Made by a program: the position numbers and the translations under genes. A DNA stretch of 19,945 bases from Rikenellaceae bacterium (GTDB lineage: Bacteria > Bacteroidota > Bacteroidia > Bacteroidales > Rikenellaceae), in the NCBI GenBank assembly GCA_902362705.1, contig CABIXK010000012.1, forward strand, positions 15,037 to 34,981, in the 5' to 3' direction. Below, piece by piece: positions 14,090 through 19,945 of the stretch; within the stretch, counting starts at the first letter, position 1, and each line of letters begins with the position of its first letter. Under the pieces are notes generated by a model. It had not been told where the DNA came from, did not search any database, and saw only the letters and a program-made list of their open reading frames with translations.

Positions 14090-14602
14090 CGGAAACCGCG
14101 GCTCTTCAGAGTTGCGGGCCTTCGCCCGGGGTGGCTGCGACCCGTCGGCCTTCGGCCGCCCGTCGGCAGAAAAACTCCCTTTGCCGGCTCGCGCCAAAGG
14201 AACGAAGCCGGAGACTTCGACGGTTGCGCCTCCCTTTTCGGGCTGCACCCCTTACTTTTTACTTTTGCTCTCGACCCGTAGGGTCGTGCGGGCCGCAGCC
14301 TCCGGCGGCGGAGGCCCGCAACTCGCTCTCGCTCGTTCGGGCTCCGCAGGCTGCTGCCCGTGACAAGTCCGTCGGCTTGAAAAGCCGGCAGGCCGTAGCC
14401 GCCCTGGGCGAAGGGCGACTTGTGTCTCTCGCGCCGCTTTGCCGGCTACTGCCTGCCCCTCTCATTTTCAATTTTCCACTTTCCATTTTCAATTCGCAGC
14501 GCAGCTTGTTTCTGCGCTCGCTTATTCGTACCTTTGGCTCCGCCCAAGATACTTCGCCTCAACAAATCCCAAACAAGTTTGGTTTTGTATTCGGCTTATT
14601 CG
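14090..14602 (+). repeat. Composite intergenic repeat R2 with embedded promoters (non-coding)
   Basis: The 14014-14618 stretch has no credible gene. It shares blocks with R1 and R3: 14172-14189 equals 19783-19800, 14215-14228 equals 19850-19863, 14269-14325 matches 81-137 at 55 of 57 positions, and 14451-14494 is identical to the complement of 19637-19680. Blocks shared with R3 upstream of the T/A-rich part keep the same strand although the promoters in R2 and R3 point in opposite directions, so the modules have been reshuffled. The right end carries two promoters in the same direction, leading into the flavoprotein gene. Confidence 0.8.
14529..14536 (+). promoter_or_regulatory. -7 promoter box TACCTTTG (upstream promoter of flavoprotein operon)
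   Basis: Exact match, preceded by the inverted repeat GCGCAG (14499-14504) / CTGCGC (14512-14517) with TTG in the loop. It shares the 16-base CTTATTCGTAYCTTTG core with three other promoters in the window. Confidence 0.7.
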
Positions 14603-14610
14603 TATCTTTG
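14603..14610 (+). promoter_or_regulatory. -7 promoter box TATCTTTG (near promoter of flavoprotein operon)
   Basis: Exact match eight bases before ATG 14619, so the leader is extremely short. An inverted repeat, CCAAAC/GTTTGG flanked by ACAAA/TTTGT (about 14561-14589), lies upstream. Confidence 0.75.
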
Positions 14611-14618
14611 CGCCACTT

Positions 14619-15905
14619 ATGGAACAAACCGAAGAGATACGGCCCGTCGAGCGGCAGCCTTACGACGTGGTGGTCGTGGGCGCCGGCGCCGCAGGCCTGA
14701 TGGCTGCCGGCACGGCGGCCCGCAACGGCAAACGGGTGCTGTTGCTCGAAAAGATGGAGAAGTCGGGCCGCAAGGTCCGCATTACGGGCAAGGGGCGCTG
14801 CAACGTCACCAATGCGCGGCCGGCCGAGGAGTTTGCGGCCCACCTGCGCGCCCATGCGGAGTTTTTCGCGCCGGCTTTCGCCGAGTTCAACAACCGGTCG
14901 ACGATCCGCTTCTTCGAGCGGCAGGGGGTCCGGCTCTCCGTCGAGCGCGGCGAGCGCGTCTTCCCCGCGAGCGGCAAGGCCTGGGACATCGCCAACGGAC
15001 TGCTCGACTACTGCGTGGAGAACGGGGTAAAGATTCTCTACGAGACGCGCGTGGTGGAGATCCTGACCCTCGCCGGGCGGGTGTTCGGCGTGCGCTACGT
15101 CAACAAGCGCGGCTTCACGCGCAAGGAGGAGTGCGCGCAGGTGATCGTCGCCACGGGCGGCGTCTCCTATCCCGCGACCGGCTCCACGGGCGACGGCTAC
15201 GCCTTCGCCGCCGACCTGGGACACACGGTCGAGCCGTTGCGCCCGTCGCTCACCCCTCTGGTGACCTCCCATCCCCAGATGCGCTTCCTCCACGGCCTGC
15301 TGCTGCGCAACGTGCGTGCGACACTGAGCGTCGACGGCGAGCCCGTGCGCGAGGAGTTCGGCGAGGTCGGCTTTTCGGAGCGCGGCATCGAGGGTGCCGT
15401 GGCGCTGCGTCTGAGCCGCACGGCCGTCGATGCGCTCATCGACGGGCGGCGCGTGAAGCTGACGCTCGACCTCAAACCCGCTCTGACGGAGGAGATCCTG
15501 CGCGAGCGCATCGCCCGCGAGCGCTCCGAGATGGACGAAAAGGAGTTCTTCGCCGAGCTGGTGCGCAAGCTGGTTCCCAAGCCGCTGGTCATGCCCCTCT
15601 GCCGCGAGATCGACATCCACTCCAAGGACTACCTTTCGCGCCTGACCGAGGCGCAGGTCGACCGTCTGATCCGCACGCTCAAGGGCTTCGCGTTCCCCAT
15701 TACCGACTATGCGCCGTTCGAATACGCCGTGGTGACGGCCGGCGGCGTGTGCTGCGACGAGGTCAACCCCCGCACGCTGGAGTCGCTCAAGGTTCCGGGC
15801 CTCTACTTCGCGGGCGAGGTGCTCGACCTCGACGCCGACACGGGCGGCTACAACCTCCAGATCGCCTTCTCGACGGGGCACCTGGCCGGCATGCTGAAGA
15901 AGTAA
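14619..15905 (+). CDS. BaiN/RdsA-type FAD-dependent oxidoreductase (HI0933 family)
   Basis: A 428-residue flavoprotein of the HI0933/YhiN/BaiN family; substrate unknown for this copy. The N-terminus holds the dinucleotide-binding motif VVVVGAGAAGLMAAGTAARNGKRVLLLEK (GAGAAG at residues 21-26) and the family signature GRKVRITGKGRCNVTN at 50-65. The C-terminus holds the FAD-contacting VTAGGVCCDEVNPRTLESLKVPGLYFAGEVLDLDADTGGYNLQIAFSTG. An in-frame opening upstream to 14439 would translate the repeat and promoters, so ATG 14619 is used. BaiN itself has been linked to bile-acid dehydroxylation in Clostridium, but this broad family is mostly uncharacterised and that role should not be transferred. 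Confidence 0.88.
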   Translation: MEQTEEIRPVERQPYDVVVVGAGAAGLMAAGTAARNGKRVLLLEKMEKSGRKVRITGKGRCNVTNARPAEEFAAHLRAHAEFFAPAFAEFNNRSTIRFFERQGVRLSVERGERVFPASGKAWDIANGLLDYCVENGVKILYETRVVEILTLAGRVFGVRYVNKRGFTRKEECAQVIVATGGVSYPATGSTGDGYAFAADLGHTVEPLRPSLTPLVTSHPQMRFLHGLLLRNVRATLSVDGEPVREEFGEVGFSERGIEGAVALRLSRTAVDALIDGRRVKLTLDLKPALTEEILRERIARERSEMDEKEFFAELVRKLVPKPLVMPLCREIDIHSKDYLSRLTEAQVDRLIRTLKGFAFPITDYAPFEYAVVTAGGVCCDEVNPRTLESLKVPGLYFAGEVLDLDADTGGYNLQIAFSTGHLAGMLKK

Positions 15906-15910
15906 TCCCT

Positions 15911-16408
15911 ATGTCGCTCCGCACCCGCATACCCCGAGGCGTCGAGACGCTGCGCAACCGCCTCTCGCGTGCCCGCTACTTCCGCGGTCACGGCGTGCAC
16001 TCGCCTTTCGTCTACGACCTGGTGCGCGAGGTCTTCATGCGCGACGCGCTGCTGCCGGGCGACCGCACGCTCTACGGGGCGCTGCTCGCCGCGGGGGTGT
16101 CGCAGCGGCGTGCGATCCAGCTCCAGAATCTGGCCATCCACTGCGGTTACGCCTCGTTCGGCATGAATCGTGCGGAGGGCGACTGGTGGATAGCTACGCG
16201 CGAGATGGCCGGGGCGGAGCTCGAGGCGCTTGTCGCGGCCGCCGCGGTCGCACGCCGGACAGTGGCGGTGATGGCCCCCTACGAAAACCGCGAGCGGCAG
16301 GCCCTCTGCCGCCGGATCGTGGCCTGCCATGGCTCGACGACGGTCGATAACCGGGGCTATCTGCTCGTATTCAACAACCACTTGCCGAAACAGCATTTCC
16401 GCATATGA
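15911..16408 (+). CDS. Uncharacterised protein with GHGVHSPFVYDLVREVF motif
   Basis: A 165-residue protein I do not assign to a function. The N-terminus is basic (RTRIPRGVETLRNRLSRARYFRGHG), followed by RGHGVHSPFVYDLVREVFMRD. Similar GIHSPFVYD segments open some Bacteroidetes SAM-dependent methyltransferases, but no methyltransferase nucleotide-binding loop follows, so it may be a shortened relative. The C-terminus has a beta-rich VAVMAPYENRERQALCRRIVACHGSTTVDNRGYLLVFNNHLPKQHFRI. No signal peptide or membrane helix. It starts five bases after the flavoprotein and its stop overlaps the next start (ATGA), so it is the middle gene of a tight three-gene operon. Confidence 0.72.
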   Translation: MSLRTRIPRGVETLRNRLSRARYFRGHGVHSPFVYDLVREVFMRDALLPGDRTLYGALLAAGVSQRRAIQLQNLAIHCGYASFGMNRAEGDWWIATREMAGAELEALVAAAAVARRTVAVMAPYENRERQALCRRIVACHGSTTVDNRGYLLVFNNHLPKQHFRI

Positions 16409-16956
16409 AGATTTACACGAAAACGGGAGACCGCGGTACGACGTCGCTCATCGGAGGCGAACGTGTCTTCAAGACCGACGAGCGGGTCGAGGCCTACGGG
16501 TCGGTCGACGAGCTGGCCGCCTTCGCGGCGCTGCTCACGGACCGCCTGCGTGCGCTGGGCGGCGCCGGGGCCGAGGTCTGCGATTTGGAGCGCGTCCTCT
16601 CGCGGCTGATGACCGTCGAGGCGCTGCTGGCCGTGGGCGAGGGGGGTGCCGACAAGGTGGCCCCGCTGCCCGACGATGCTGTCGCATGGCTCGAGGAGCG
16701 CATCGACGCGATGCAGGAGGCCGTGCCGGCCATCGACAAGTTCACCCTGCCGGGCGGTCACGAGGCCGTGTCGCTGTGCCACGTCTGCCGTACGGTGTGC
16801 CGCCGGGCCGAGCGGGCCGCGCTGCGTGCCGACCAGACGCACGGCGTCGACGCCGCGACGCTGCGGTGGCTCAACCGCCTGTCGGACTACTTCTACCTGC
16901 TCGGGCGCCTGCTCGCGGTGCGCTACGACGCCCGGGAGACGCTCTGGATTCCCTGA
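16405..16956 (+). CDS. pduO: Cobalamin adenosyltransferase, PduO type
   Basis: A 183-residue ATP:cob(I)alamin adenosyltransferase that transfers the adenosyl group of ATP to cob(I)alamin to make adenosylcobalamin. The N-terminal ATP-binding signature MKIYTKTGDRGTTSLIGGERVFK (residues 1-23), KFTLPGGHEAVSLCHVCRTVCRRAERAAL (112-140) and NRLSDYFYLLGR (157-168) place it in the PduO/MMAB family, not CobA or EutT. It starts inside the previous stop (ATGA overlap). Its product is the expected ligand of the riboswitch before nrdDG in this window and the cofactor of B12-dependent mutases. Confidence 0.94.
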   Translation: MKIYTKTGDRGTTSLIGGERVFKTDERVEAYGSVDELAAFAALLTDRLRALGGAGAEVCDLERVLSRLMTVEALLAVGEGGADKVAPLPDDAVAWLEERIDAMQEAVPAIDKFTLPGGHEAVSLCHVCRTVCRRAERAALRADQTHGVDAATLRWLNRLSDYFYLLGRLLAVRYDARETLWIP

Positions 16957-16967
16957 CCCACCGGGCT

Positions 16968-17008
16968 TGCTTCTGCTGTTTCGCGTCCGGCCTGCGGGTA
17001 GGGCGCTT
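16968..17008 (+). repeat. 41-base direct repeat, copy 1
   Basis: Identical to 17046-17086, with a spacing of 78 bases from start to start. It contains TGCTTCTGCTGTTTCGCG and the CCTGCGGGTAGGGCGC block. Confidence 0.9.
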
Positions 17009-17045
17009 CTTCGGCTGCGGGTGCCGTTTGCTTTGGGAGCGGGGG

Positions 17046-17086
17046 TGCTTCTGCTGTTTCGCGTCCGGCCTGCGGGTAGGGCGCTT
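17046..17086 (+). repeat. 41-base direct repeat, copy 2
   Basis: Perfect copy of 16968-17008. Confidence 0.9.
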
Positions 17087-17181
17087 TCACGGTGGCGGGT
17101 GTCGCGTGTTGCGGCCGTGGCGGGTTCAAGCCCGGCTTGCGGCACTTTCGCGGCGACGGGCGTTGCGAGCTTCGCGTGCGG

Positions 17182-17227
17182 GTGCCGCATCTGCCGCACG
17201 GTGTGTTGCCGGGCCGAGCGGGCCGCG
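17182..17227 (+). repeat. Diverged partial duplicate of a pduO segment
   Basis: Matches pduO 16776-16821 at 41 of 46 positions without gaps. The match stops soon after 17227. Confidence 0.75.
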
Positions 17228-17315
17228 ATTGCGTTGTGCCCTGTCTGCATCTCCGGCTTTTCCGACCGCACGGGGATGTTTTCGCCGTTTTGGTTTGGAT
17301 TTGTGGTTTTTTTTA

Positions 17316-17323
17316 TACATTTG
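17316..17323 (+). promoter_or_regulatory. -7 promoter box TACATTTG
   Basis: Exact TAnnTTTG match. TTTG-containing sequence at 17290-17304 may supply the -33 element. A second, weaker box AATATTTG lies at 17381-17388, nearer the gene. Confidence 0.65.
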
Positions 17324-17406
17324 CAACTCGGATGAGGCGTGCACGCCCCGGGTGATCCGTCGCTGCCGCCGTTGTCGCCGAATATTTGGACCTTAAAATT
17401 GACGTT

Positions 17407-17628
17407 ATGTACTGGACACTGGAATTGGCCTCGAAGCTCGAAGACGCGCCGTGGCCTGCGACCAAAGAGGAGCTGATCGATTATGCGGTACGCTCGGGCG
17501 CGCCGCTCGAAGTGCTCGAAAACCTGCAAGAGATAGAGGACGAGGGCGACATCTACGAGTCGATCGAAGACATCTGGCCCGACTACCCCTCCAAGGACGA
17601 CTTCTTCTTCAACGAGGAGGAGTATTGA
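17407..17628 (+). CDS. DUF2795 domain-containing protein
   Basis: A 73-residue acidic cytosolic protein matching the short Bacteroidetes DUF2795 proteins of unknown function. The diagnostic core is ELASKLEDAPWPATKEELIDYAVRSGAPLEVLENLQEIEDEGDIYESIEDIWPDYPSKDDFFFNEEEY. ATG 17407 is chosen; the in-frame TTG at 17386 would overlap the weak AATATTTG box. It is a single-gene unit with its own promoter and an intrinsic terminator 35 bases downstream. Confidence 0.9.
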   Translation: MYWTLELASKLEDAPWPATKEELIDYAVRSGAPLEVLENLQEIEDEGDIYESIEDIWPDYPSKDDFFFNEEEY

Positions 17629-17663
17629 CGACGGGGCGCTTCCGGCGCCGACGAACGAACAGA

Positions 17664-17696
17664 GGGACGCAGCCCCGAGCGGGGTGCGTCCCTTTT
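17664..17696. terminator. Intrinsic terminator, probably bidirectional
   Basis: GGGACGCA (17664-17671) pairs with TGCGTCCC (17685-17692), with inner CCCC/GGGG, followed by TTTT. It ends the DUF2795 gene and lies on the far side of the converging methyltransferase gene. Confidence 0.82.
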
Positions 17697-17803
17697 CGTA
17701 TGGGATTGCGGGTGTGTGAACCCAGGTCGGGGCAGGAGGGGAGACGCTGCGGGTCGCTCCGCGGCTCGGAAAGTCCCGCACGGGCCGGTCAGCTGCTGGC
17801 CGG

Positions 17804-18580
17804 TCAGCGCCGTGCGACGGCGAACAGATCGAAGCAGGGGGCGTCGGCGCGCTCGATGGGGGCGATGCGGTAGTCGTCCATGCGGATCGAGGCGGTGAGC
17901 GAGCCGTTGTCGCGCAGGAGTTTGCGCCGGTTGAGGCGGTTGAGCAGGTCGTAGGGGAGTTGCAGCAGGCGGCGCGGCAGGCGGTGCTGGAGGTCGAGCG
18001 GGTCGAAGCGCAGGATGCGCGCGACGCTGCGGCGGTTCTCCTCATAGTAGGCCATCACGCGCTCGTTGCCGAAGACGCCCTCGATCTCCACCGTCGCGAA
18101 TCCGCCGTCGGCGAGCAGTCGTCCGAGCTCCGCGGCGGTGTATTCGCGCACGTGCCACGGGTTGCGCGTGAGCGACATGGGGGCGTTGGGCGTGGAGAGG
18201 ATCAGCATGCCGCCCGGCCGCAGCACGCGCCGGGCCTCGGCGACGAAGAGCGCGTCGCGCTCGATGTGTTCGATCACCTGGAACGACACCACGCAGTCGA
18301 ACGAGCCGTCGGCGAAGGGCAGGGGAGGCACGGTCGCGCAGCGGAACTCCACCCCCGGGCGGTCGAGCAGCCCGGGCGCGGGTGCATGCTTGTCGAGCGT
18401 GACGAACCGCTCGGTGCGGGGGGCGAGCACCTCGATGCCGTAGCCCGACCCGGTGCCGATCTCCAGCACGTCGCCCGCGATGCGCCCGGCCGCCGCGTGG
18501 TAGGCCAGCAGCGAGCGCTGGAATACGAAGTTGTCCGACGCGTCGCGCGATACGCGCTCGGCCGTTGCGATCTTTCCCAT
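17804..18580 (-). CDS. Class I SAM-dependent methyltransferase
   Basis: A 258-residue methyltransferase with a Rossmann-type core. SAM-binding motif I is DVLEIGTGSGYGIEVL (about residues 37-52); the acidic SAM ribose contact is in RFVTLDKHAP (58-67); motif II/III is DGSFDCVVSFQVIEHI (91-106), with LRPGGMLILSTPN (120-132) after it. This is the Methyltransf_11/25 type. The C-terminal 110 residues are family-specific and rich in Arg and Leu; the substrate is unknown. It starts four bases after the cvfB stop and is probably co-transcribed with it. Confidence 0.9.
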   Translation of the reverse strand: MGKIATAERVSRDASDNFVFQRSLLAYHAAAGRIAGDVLEIGTGSGYGIEVLAPRTERFVTLDKHAPAPGLLDRPGVEFRCATVPPLPFADGSFDCVVSFQVIEHIERDALFVAEARRVLRPGGMLILSTPNAPMSLTRNPWHVREYTAAELGRLLADGGFATVEIEGVFGNERVMAYYEENRRSVARILRFDPLDLQHRLPRRLLQLPYDLLNRLNRRKLLRDNGSLTASIRMDDYRIAPIERADAPCFDLFAVARR

Positions 18581-18584
18581 GTCT

Positions 18585-19427
18585 CTATTCGCTCTGCGTG
18601 AGGCGGATGCTTGTGCCGTCGGTCTCGACCGCGCCCTGCTTGAGCAGCACGCCCAGCGCCCGCTTGAATCCCTTCTTGCTCATCTCCGTGAGGCGCGTCA
18701 CCTCGGCCGGATCGCTCTCGTCGCCGATCGGCAGCCGCCCGCCATTGTCGTGCAGGAGCTGCAGGAGCACCTCGGCCGAATCCTTTACCTGGGCATAGCC
18801 CTGCTGCTGGAGGCTCACGTCGATGCGGTGGTCCTCCGTGATGCGGCTCACGTAGCCCCGCATGCGGTCGCCCACCGCCACGCGGCGGAAGAGCTGGTTG
18901 CGGTAGAGCATGCCCCAGTGGCGGTTGTCGATGATGACGCGGTAGCCGATCGGGCTTTCGGAGGCCACCAGCAGGTCGACCTCCTGGCGCGGGGCGACGG
19001 TGATGATCTCGTTGTCGATGAAGCTCTTGAGCTTGCACGAGGCCACGCAGCGGCCCGTCACGTTGTCCTCGTAGAGGTAGACAACGTAGCTGTGGCCGGC
19101 GTAGATGCCCCCCTGCTGGTTGCGGTTGGGCAGGAAGAGGTCTTTGCCGTGGAGCCCCCAGTCGAGGAAGGCGCCGTGGGTCGTCTTGTCCACCACGCGC
19201 AGATAGCCCGCCTCGCCCACCCGGAGCAGCGGGGTCTCGGTCGTCGCGACGAGCCGGTTTTCGGAGTCGTGGTAGACGAAGACCTCCTTTCGATCGCCCA
19301 CCTTGTCGGTGAGCGACGTATAGCGGTTGGGGAGCAGTACTTCGTTCTGCTCCTCGTCGGCGAGGTAGAGTCCGTGGTCCGATATGCGGGCGACGGTGAG
19401 TGTCTGGGTGCGTCCTGCTTTGAGCAT
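18585..19427 (-). CDS. cvfB: CvfB family S1 RNA-binding protein
   Basis: A 280-residue protein of the CvfB (conserved virulence factor B, YitL) family: tandem S1-like OB folds with a C-terminal winged helix, which bind RNA. The first S1-like unit spans about residues 5-65 (TVARISDHGLYLADEEQNEVLLPNRY), the second about 70-135 (YLRVVDKTTHGAFLDWGLHGKDLFLPNRNQ), the third about 145-210 (YRVIIDNRHWGMLYRNQLFRRVAVGDRMRGYVSRI), and the winged helix about 220-280. Residues before MLKAGRTQ in the open frame come from repeat R3, so ATG 19427 is used. Three tandem promoters lie upstream. Confidence 0.9.
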   Translation of the reverse strand: MLKAGRTQTLTVARISDHGLYLADEEQNEVLLPNRYTSLTDKVGDRKEVFVYHDSENRLVATTETPLLRVGEAGYLRVVDKTTHGAFLDWGLHGKDLFLPNRNQQGGIYAGHSYVVYLYEDNVTGRCVASCKLKSFIDNEIITVAPRQEVDLLVASESPIGYRVIIDNRHWGMLYRNQLFRRVAVGDRMRGYVSRITEDHRIDVSLQQQGYAQVKDSAEVLLQLLHDNGGRLPIGDESDPAEVTRLTEMSKKGFKRALGVLLKQGAVETDGTSIRLTQSE

Positions 19428-19446
19428 GCGTGTGGGGTTTAAAATA

Positions 19447-19454
19447 CAAAGATA
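19447..19454 (-). promoter_or_regulatory. -7 promoter box TATCTTTG, nearest cvfB promoter
   Basis: Exact match, 19 bases before the cvfB ATG. An 11-bp inverted repeat with one mismatch (GCAGAAACAAA / TTTGTCTCTGC, 19468-19497) lies upstream with TTG in its loop. Confidence 0.8.
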
Positions 19455-19522
19455 CGTAAAGTCGAGCGCAGAGACAAACCGCAAGATTTGTTTCTGCCGA
19501 GACGGAGTATCTTCGGCGGAGC

Positions 19523-19530
19523 CAAAGGTA
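19523..19530 (-). promoter_or_regulatory. -7 promoter box TACCTTTG, second tandem cvfB promoter
   Basis: Exact match in tandem unit 2. Upstream GCGGGC and GCCC-TCGC arms form an inverted repeat enclosing TTGCTTTT. Confidence 0.65.
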
Positions 19531-19595
19531 CGAATAAGCGAGGGCAAAAGCAAGCCCGCTTGCATTTTGCCGAGCGGGAGTATCTTCGACGAAGT

Positions 19596-19603
19596 CAAAG
19601 GTA
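19596..19603 (-). promoter_or_regulatory. -7 promoter box TACCTTTG, third tandem cvfB promoter
   Basis: Exact match in tandem unit 3, 73 bases from the second and identical to it over 38 bases. Confidence 0.65.
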
Positions 19604-19945
19604 CGAATAAGCGAGGGCAAAAGCAAGCCCGCTGCCAATTGAAAATGGAAAGTGGAAAATTGAAAATGAGAGGGGCAGGCCGTAGCCGGCGGAGGTGCTC
19701 GGGAGGCGTCGCCGACAGACAGAGCAGCCCTCCGCCCGGGGGCGGCTACGGGCTGCCGGCCTTCGGCCGCCCTTTCGCACGCAAACTCCCTTTGCCGGCT
19801 GGGGCGGTCGCGCCGCAGGCGCGAGCCGGCAAAGGGACGAAGCCTGTGGCTTCGACGGTTGCGTCTCTCTTTTCGGGCAGCAGCCAGCGAAGGGCTGCAA
19901 ACTCTGTGAAGAGTTGCGGGCCTCTGCCCGGAGCGGCTGCGGCCT

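Larger units (their letters stand above)
16957..17315. other. Repeat-rich non-coding region with a fragment copy of pduO
   Basis: No gene is credible here. It contains a 41-base perfect direct repeat (16968-17008 and 17046-17086). A 46-base stretch at 17182-17227 matches pduO 16776-16821 at 41 of 46 positions, in a frame that reproduces the CRTVC-RAERAA peptide. The region ends in T-rich sequence that merges with the promoter at 17316. It looks like decayed duplicated sequence; no terminator hairpin after pduO stands out. Confidence 0.65.
19455..19945 (-). repeat. Composite intergenic repeat R3 with tandem promoter units (non-coding)
   Basis: No gene is credible between 19428 and the window end. 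Nearest cvfB are tandem promoter units with periods of 76 and 73 bases; 19523-19560 and 19596-19633 are identical over 38 bases. Beyond them, 19637-19680 matches R2 (14451-14494) exactly on the other strand. The outer part contains blocks shared with R1 (19818-19837) and R2 (19783-19800, 19850-19863). An internal inverted repeat pairs CTCCCTTTGCCGGCT near 19786-19800 with AGCCGGCAAAGGGA at 19824-19837. The element runs off the window. Confidence 0.8.

Noticed and set aside
14439..14618. Upstream extension of the flavoprotein gene
   Set aside because: It would translate the repeat and both promoters; the conserved FAD-binding start is reached only after 14619.
16968..17086. CRISPR array
   Set aside because: Only two copies of a 41-base repeat with one 37-base gap, no further units and no cas genes.
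17120..17134. tRNA T-arm-like GGGTTCAAGCCC
   Set aside because: No acceptor, D or anticodon arms around it; only a short chance hairpin.
19428..19638. Upstream extension of cvfB
   Set aside because: The extra residues come from the tandem promoter repeat.

Overview
The window looks like a chromosomal segment of a high-GC Bacteroidales bacterium, most likely Alistipes or a close relative in the Rikenellaceae (inference). The grounds are high GC, repeated -7 promoter boxes of the Bacteroidetes form TAnnTTTG, a long NusB, DUF4294 and DUF2795 proteins, a NusB-DUF1573-YajC cluster, and a tRNA gene with no encoded CCA. I see no phage, IS element, plasmid or CRISPR genes. Most of the window is housekeeping sequence; the unusual material is in intergenic repeats and in one protease locus.

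Layout. 1-318: composite intergenic repeat (R1) ending in the promoter of a creatininase-family amidohydrolase (319-1083). 1117-1701 (-): exported DUF4294 protein. 1951-3182 (+): a FlK-like thioesterase and a VanW-domain protein, 2 nt apart. 3276-4604 (-): NhaD-type Na+/H+ antiporter. 4783-7529 (+): a C10 (streptopain-like) peptidase lipoprotein, then two tandem paralogous outer-membrane beta-barrel genes, the first with a broken signal peptide. 7669-7739: tRNA-Gln(TTG) with promoter and a strong bidirectional terminator. 7803-10685 (-): nrdD-nrdG, the anaerobic class III ribonucleotide reductase, behind a cobalamin riboswitch (10747-10925). 11054-11305 (+): a small stand-alone TSCPD-domain protein. 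11418-11994 (+): a GlsB/YeaQ membrane protein and a LEA-like charged helical protein. 12193-13954 (+): nusB, a DUF1573 lipoprotein and yajC. 14014-14618: composite repeat R2 carrying two promoters. 14619-16956 (+): BaiN-type flavoprotein, an unknown 165-residue protein and a PduO-type cobalamin adenosyltransferase. 16957-17315: non-coding, repeat-rich, with a decayed-looking copy of a piece of the adenosyltransferase gene. 17407-17628 (+): DUF2795 protein. 17804-19427 (-): cvfB and a SAM methyltransferase. 19428-19945: composite repeat R3 with three tandem promoters facing cvfB.

How the parts connect. Cobalamin recurs: a B12 riboswitch precedes the B12-independent reductase nrdDG, a TSCPD protein (the domain that ends B12-dependent NrdJ) is transcribed divergently from it, and an adenosyltransferase that makes adenosylcobalamin lies 5.7 kb away. 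The most unusual structure is the R1/R2/R3 repeat family. It is modular, with blocks shared in different orders and orientations. Each copy ends in one or more complete Bacteroidetes promoters aimed at the adjacent gene, and each promoter has an inverted repeat just upstream of its -7 box. This looks like a mobile or amplifying promoter module. The second notable locus is the C10 peptidase, whose catalytic half is clearly lower in GC than its propeptide half, followed by the damaged and intact barrel paralogues.
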